9,402 nucleotides of DNA, taken from the NCBI GenBank assembly GCA_020631315.1, contig JAHDHM010000114.1, positions 1 to 9,402 of the forward strand, in the 5' to 3' direction. The notes under the pieces are model-generated. The model made no database searches. It had not been told where the DNA came from and was given only the letters and a program-made list of their open reading frames with translations. The stretch comes from Acidimicrobiales bacterium (lineage in GTDB: Bacteria; Actinomycetota; Acidimicrobiia; Acidimicrobiales; Poriferisodaliceae). Shown piece after piece: positions 7,292 through 9,402 of this stretch (its first letter is position 1; each line of letters begins with the position of its first letter). Position numbers and translations under genes: made by a program.

Positions 7292-7314
7292 AAAACGGCC
7301 GAAGCCGCCGGCCG
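7292..7314 (-). terminator. Intrinsic terminator of the cold-shock gene
   Basis: On the minus strand, CGGCCG (7314-7309), a 7-base loop, and CGGCCG (7301-7296) are followed directly by TTTT (7295-7292). A GC-rich stem plus a T-run is the standard rho-independent form. It lies about 50 bases beyond the stop of the minus-strand cold-shock gene. Confidence 0.6.
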
Positions 7315-7337
7315 AGGCCGACGGCTCCGTTCGACTC

Positions 7338-7370
7338 GGCTCCCACCGGGAGCCCGTCTGCGATCAGACG
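7338..7370. repeat. Two adjacent perfect stem-loops at the 3' end of the cold-shock gene
   Basis: GGCTCCC (7338-7344), loop ACC, GGGAGCC (7348-7354) is a 7-bp stem. CGTCTG (7355-7360), loop CGAT, CAGACG (7365-7370) is a 6-bp stem that contains part of the cold-shock stop codon (7364-7366). The two stand back to back. They may protect the 3' end of the short message or help termination from either side; neither has a T-run. Confidence 0.5.
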
Positions 7371-7564
7371 ACGGTGACGTTCTGGGCTTCGGGACCTTTG
7401 CGGCCCGCGCCGATCTCGAACTCGACCTTCTGGCCCTCTTCGAGGGAACGGAAGCCCGAGCCGGCGATGTTGGAGAAGTGGACGAAGACGTCGTCGCCGT
7501 CCTCGCGTGAGATGAATCCGAAGCCCTTCTCGTTGTTGAAGAACTTCACGGTGCCGGTTGCCAT
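7364..7564 (-). CDS. Cold-shock protein (CspA family)
   Basis: This is a 66-residue single cold-shock domain, an OB-fold that binds single-stranded RNA and DNA and acts as an RNA chaperone. RNP1 is visible as KGFGFIS (13-19) and RNP2 as VFVHFS (26-31). The N-terminus [10 protein letters not shown] has Phe at residue 8 where many homologues have Trp, an accepted variant. The ATG at 7564 gives exact family length. The frame is open for 62 more codons upstream, but that part is Arg- and Pro-rich, unlike the family. A weak purine stretch AAGAAAG lies 8 bases before the start. The gene is transcribed alone, diverging from the GntR gene and converging on the MFS gene. The sequence does not show whether expression is cold-induced or constitutive. 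Confidence 0.95.
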   Translation of the reverse strand: MATGTVKFFNNEKGFGFISREDGDDVFVHFSNIAGSGFRSLEEGQKVEFEIGAGRKGPEAQNVTVV

Positions 7565-7606
7565 GGCATTTGCTTTCTTATTGCTGCCGCCCCGAGGTGA
7601 GGCGAC

Positions 7607-7625
7607 AGGTACAAGGTTACGAACC
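7607..7625 (-). promoter_or_regulatory. Candidate promoter of the cold-shock gene
   Basis: TAACCT on the minus strand (7619-7614) fits the TANNNT -10 pattern and would start a transcript near 7607, giving a leader of about 43 bases. A small inverted repeat GGTT-ACG-AACC (7615-7625) overlaps it. No convincing -35 hexamer is seen. Confidence 0.3.
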
Positions 7626-7682
7626 CGGAGGGACACTCGGGCGTCGGGTCGATGAACTTTCCTGCGACGTGGTCCGCGGGTC

Positions 7683-7706
7683 CGTATGAGCGGAGATACG
7701 TACGTT
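7683..7706. promoter_or_regulatory. Palindromes in the divergent csp-GntR spacer, candidate operator
   Basis: CGTAT (7683-7687) and ATACG (7696-7700) form an inverted repeat 8 bases apart, and ACGTACGT (7698-7705) is a self-complementary 8-mer overlapping it. TACGTT (7701-7706) could be a -10 for the GntR gene. GntR-family proteins often bind short palindromes rich in GT...AC near their own promoter, so autoregulation is a reasonable guess. The remaining parts of the 213-base spacer show nothing I can name. Confidence 0.35.
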
Positions 7707-7777
7707 TGGGCTGGTTCGTCCGGTCGGTGTGGCAGACTCCTCGTCGCCACGTCGGTCTCCAGGGGGTCACCGTTCGA

Positions 7778-8536
7778 ATGTCAGCCGGTTCGCTCGATCG
7801 TTCGTCACCGCTGCCGCTGTGGGCGCAGCTCGAGACCGACCTGCGCCGGCGTCTCGACAGCGGCGAGTTCGACGACCGGTTTCCGACCGATGCGGAGATG
7901 GTCGCCGATTACGAGGTGAGTCGTCACACCGTGCGTGAGGCGATTCGGCACCTGAATCGGACGGGCGTGTTGCGCAGGGAGCGGGGCCGCGGCACCGTCG
8001 TGAACCGAGCCCGTTTCGAACAGCCGCTCGGCAACCTCTACAGCCTCTTCCGGTCGATCGAGGACGCCGGCGTCGAGCAGACCAGCGAGGTGCTGGCCAT
8101 GGACGTTCGCCGCGACACCATCGCGGCCGCCCAGCTCGGTCTCGGCGACGACGACCAGTTCTTCTTCCTCGAGCGGATCCGCTTCGCCGCAGGTGATCCG
8201 CTGGCAGTCGATCGGGCCTGGCTGCCTGTCGCGCTGGCAGCGCCGTTGCTCGATGCCGACTTCAGTCGTACCGCGCTCTACGACGAGCTCGAGCGTCGCG
8301 TCGGGGTCCGTCCGGATCAGGGTTGGGAGCGAGTCAGCCCCGTCATCCCGTCCGCCGCCGACCGTGAGCGGCTCGGTCTCGGCCGCACCGATGCCGCGTT
8401 CCATCTCGAGCGTCTGGGCCGGGCCGGTGATCGCCCCATCGAGTGGCGCACGACCGTCATTCGCGGCGATCGCTACCGCTTCGTGAGCGACTGGTCCTCG
8501 GCGTCGAACACCGAGATGTCGCTCGAACGTTCCTGA
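7778..8536 (+). CDS. GntR-family transcriptional regulator, HutC type (UTRA domain)
   Basis: The product is 252 residues, typical for the HutC subfamily. Residues 12-76 are the GntR winged helix: [18 protein letters not shown], then [20 protein letters not shown] with the recognition helix, and the wing RERGRGTVV. Residues from about 100 to 245 match a UTRA effector-binding domain, with [22 protein letters not shown] and a DRYRFVSDW strand near the end. Such proteins are repressors released by sugars, amino acids or related ligands; the ligand is not evident. ATG 7778 is chosen because it gives the family N-terminus and has AGGGGG at 7761-7766 upstream, although its 11-base spacing is long. 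An in-frame ATG at 7652 would add 42 residues of unlike composition across the spacer. No metabolic gene lies beside it, so the target may be elsewhere or autoregulatory. Confidence 0.93.
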   Translation: MSAGSLDRSSPLPLWAQLETDLRRRLDSGEFDDRFPTDAEMVADYEVSRHTVREAIRHLNRTGVLRRERGRGTVVNRARFEQPLGNLYSLFRSIEDAGVEQTSEVLAMDVRRDTIAAAQLGLGDDDQFFFLERIRFAAGDPLAVDRAWLPVALAAPLLDADFSRTALYDELERRVGVRPDQGWERVSPVIPSAADRERLGLGRTDAAFHLERLGRAGDRPIEWRTTVIRGDRYRFVSDWSSASNTEMSLERS

Positions 8537-8560
8537 GCCGGCTCGGTTCGGGGACCCCCG
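8535..8560. terminator. Palindromic spacer between convergent regulators, possible terminator
   Basis: GAGCCGGCTC (8535-8544) is a 10-bp palindrome starting inside the GntR stop codon, and CGGGGACCCCCG (8549-8560) is a nearly continuous inverted repeat. They occupy the 26 bases between the two convergent stops. Loops are very short and there is no T-run, so bidirectional termination is only a possibility. Confidence 0.35.
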
Positions 8561-8562
8561 CT

Positions 8563-9207
8563 TCAGCCCGCGGGCACATCGCTGAACTGTTCGGCGAGCT
8601 CGCGCAGGGTCGGTGTGTCGTCGGCCAGCGGCGCGGCCTGGGCTGCGAGGTCTGTCGGGACCCCGAACAGAGCGAAGGTGAGGCGTGCGAAGTCGGACGG
8701 TCGAACCGGGGTCCGGTGATGGCGCCGAAGCGCGGCCCGCACCGCTTCGCGCAGCATCATGATCAGCACCTCTCGGTTGCGGGGAGGTGCCACGATGCCC
8801 GCTGCGATGAGACGGTCCAACGTCGCGGCAAGGCCGGTGTCGACCGGTCCGCCGAACGCATCGACGTCCTCGCGGAGGTTCAGGGCGAACCGCAGCCAGA
8901 CGGAGTCCCGTTCCATCTCGCGGAAGACCGCGCCTGCCGTCACCGCCAGGGCGACGAGGGGGTCGTCGTGCCCGGCGAGGCAACGCGCAACCGCGGCCGT
9001 GAACTCCTCACGCACCGGAACCCGCAGCGACTCGGCGAGCCGCTCCTTGGTGTCGAAGTGTGAGTAGAAGGTCGTCGAGGCGACATCTGCCCGGTCGGTG
9101 ATGTCCTTGACGCTGAACTCGTCCTCTTGGTGCTCGACGAGCAGCTCCATCGCCGCCCGCTCGAGCCGTTGCCGCATCTCGATGCGGCGTCGTTCGCGTC
9201 GGTCCAT
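8563..9207 (-). CDS. TetR/AcrR-family transcriptional regulator
   Basis: The product is 214 residues, normal for TetR repressors. The N-terminal DNA-binding domain spans about residues 8-60: LERAAMELLVEH, then the helix-turn-helix FSVKDITDRADVASTTFYSHF and KERLAESL. The rest is the helical ligand and dimer domain, including REVLIMMLREAVRAALRRH and ending FSDVPAG. ATG 9207 is preferred over the adjacent in-frame ATG 9210 because GGAGG (9218-9214 on the minus strand) lies 6 bases before it, against 3 for the other. The upstream minus-strand gene stops at 9207, so its TGA overlaps both ATG codons and the two genes are surely co-transcribed and probably coupled. TetR proteins often control exporters; the MFS gene at 5968 is a candidate target, but two genes lie between and no shared site was found. 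Confidence 0.93.
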   Translation of the reverse strand: MDRRERRRIEMRQRLERAAMELLVEHQEDEFSVKDITDRADVASTTFYSHFDTKERLAESLRVPVREEFTAAVARCLAGHDDPLVALAVTAGAVFREMERDSVWLRFALNLREDVDAFGGPVDTGLAATLDRLIAAGIVAPPRNREVLIMMLREAVRAALRRHHRTPVRPSDFARLTFALFGVPTDLAAQAAPLADDTPTLRELAEQFSDVPAG

Positions 9208-9401
9208 CATGCGCCTCCGAGTTCTGCGGAGCGTGCGGCGCTGACGGCGTCGATGGCAGCGTCGGGGTCGACGCCGAGCATCCGAAGCAGCGGATACGCG
9301 ACGTCCTTCCACTCGGTGCCGGCCTCGGGCGCGTCGAGCCGATGCCGCACCGCGCCACGTACGGCGGCACGCAGTGCCACGGTCGCGAGCTCGTCGTCGG
9401 G
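9207..9401 (-). CDS. C-terminal 64 residues of a gene upstream of the TetR gene, possibly a second TetR
   Basis: The minus-strand frame from the window edge is open to a TGA at 9209-9207. It has G/C-ending codons and starts PDDELATVALRAAVRGAVRH, with YPLLRMLGVDPDAAIDAV further on and ELGGA at the end. The start lies outside the window. The fragment aligns by eye with the C-terminal domain of the next gene: LRAAVRGAVRH against LREAVRAALRRH, and YPLLRMLGV against LTFALFGV. This suggests a second TetR-type ligand domain, so the pair may be tandem paralogues, but 64 residues cannot prove it. The stop overlaps the TetR start as ATGATG, and the TetR ribosome binding site (9218-9214) lies inside this gene. 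Confidence 0.75.
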   Translation of the reverse strand, partial: PDDELATVALRAAVRGAVRHRLDAPEAGTEWKDVAYPLLRMLGVDPDAAIDAVSAARSAELGGA

Positions 9402-9402
9402 T

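Noticed and set aside
7565..7750. Upstream extension of the cold-shock protein to 128 residues
   Set aside because: The extra 62 residues are Arg- and Pro-rich, unlike any cold-shock domain extension I know, and would remove the divergent promoter spacer. The 66-residue form is exactly family length.
7652..7777. Upstream ATG for the GntR gene adding 42 residues
   Set aside because: The added stretch does not resemble the GntR N-terminus and crosses the likely promoter and palindromes. The ATG at 7778 places the winged helix at the usual distance.
9210..9312. Upstream start for the TetR gene giving 249 residues
   Set aside because: The added residues are an Arg-rich shadow of the upstream gene's C-terminus. 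GGAGG at 9218-9214 is well placed for ATG 9207.
1..9402. Defence, CRISPR, mobile-element or phage content
   Set aside because: No regular repeats, transposase, integrase, tRNA or rRNA-like sequence was seen. Gene content and synteny are those of ordinary chromosomal DNA.

Overview
The window is a GC-rich chromosomal segment (GTG starts, strong third-position G/C bias, a large basic FtsK) that fits a high-GC actinobacterium. The order dapA - rnj - ftsK is a conserved actinobacterial chromosomal block. The style of the proteins would suit the Acidimicrobiia branch (Ilumatobacter-like), but that assignment is inference from general resemblance, not a search.

Layout, left to right. Bases 2-133 are the 3' end of an unrecognised plus-strand gene. 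Bases 195-825 hold a winged-helix regulator-like gene broken by a frameshift near 496-510; its stop overlaps the GTG start of dapA (822-1709, 4-hydroxy-tetrahydrodipicolinate synthase). One base after the dapA stop, rnj (RNase J, 1711-3372) starts. After a 72-base gap comes ftsK (3445-5886, DNA translocase). A stem-loop at 5903-5922 probably ends that transcript. A perfect 17-bp palindrome then lies directly upstream of a -10-like element and an MFS exporter gene (5968-7257). That gene converges on a cold-shock protein gene (7364-7564, minus). The space between them carries several hairpins, including an intrinsic terminator (stem plus T-run) for the cold-shock gene.

A 213-bp divergent spacer separates the cold-shock gene from a GntR/HutC-family regulator (7778-8536, plus). 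This regulator converges with a TetR-family regulator (8563-9207, minus). The TetR gene overlaps the end of another minus-strand gene (9207-9401, cut by the window edge), whose C-terminus resembles the ligand domain of the same TetR protein.

How the genes work together: dapA serves lysine and diaminopimelate synthesis, rnj serves RNA processing and decay, and ftsK serves division-coupled chromosome segregation. They are neighbours by conserved synteny rather than one pathway. The right half is a group of small regulators, an exporter and a stress protein, each apparently with its own promoter. I found no tRNA, rRNA, CRISPR array, insertion sequence or phage gene, and no evidence for a novel multi-gene system. 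The observations most worth checking are a Glu in place of the usual motif-4 metal-ligand His of RNase J, the operator-like palindrome before the exporter gene, an identical TACCGTG element exactly 14 bases ahead of two start codons, and the frameshifted regulator.
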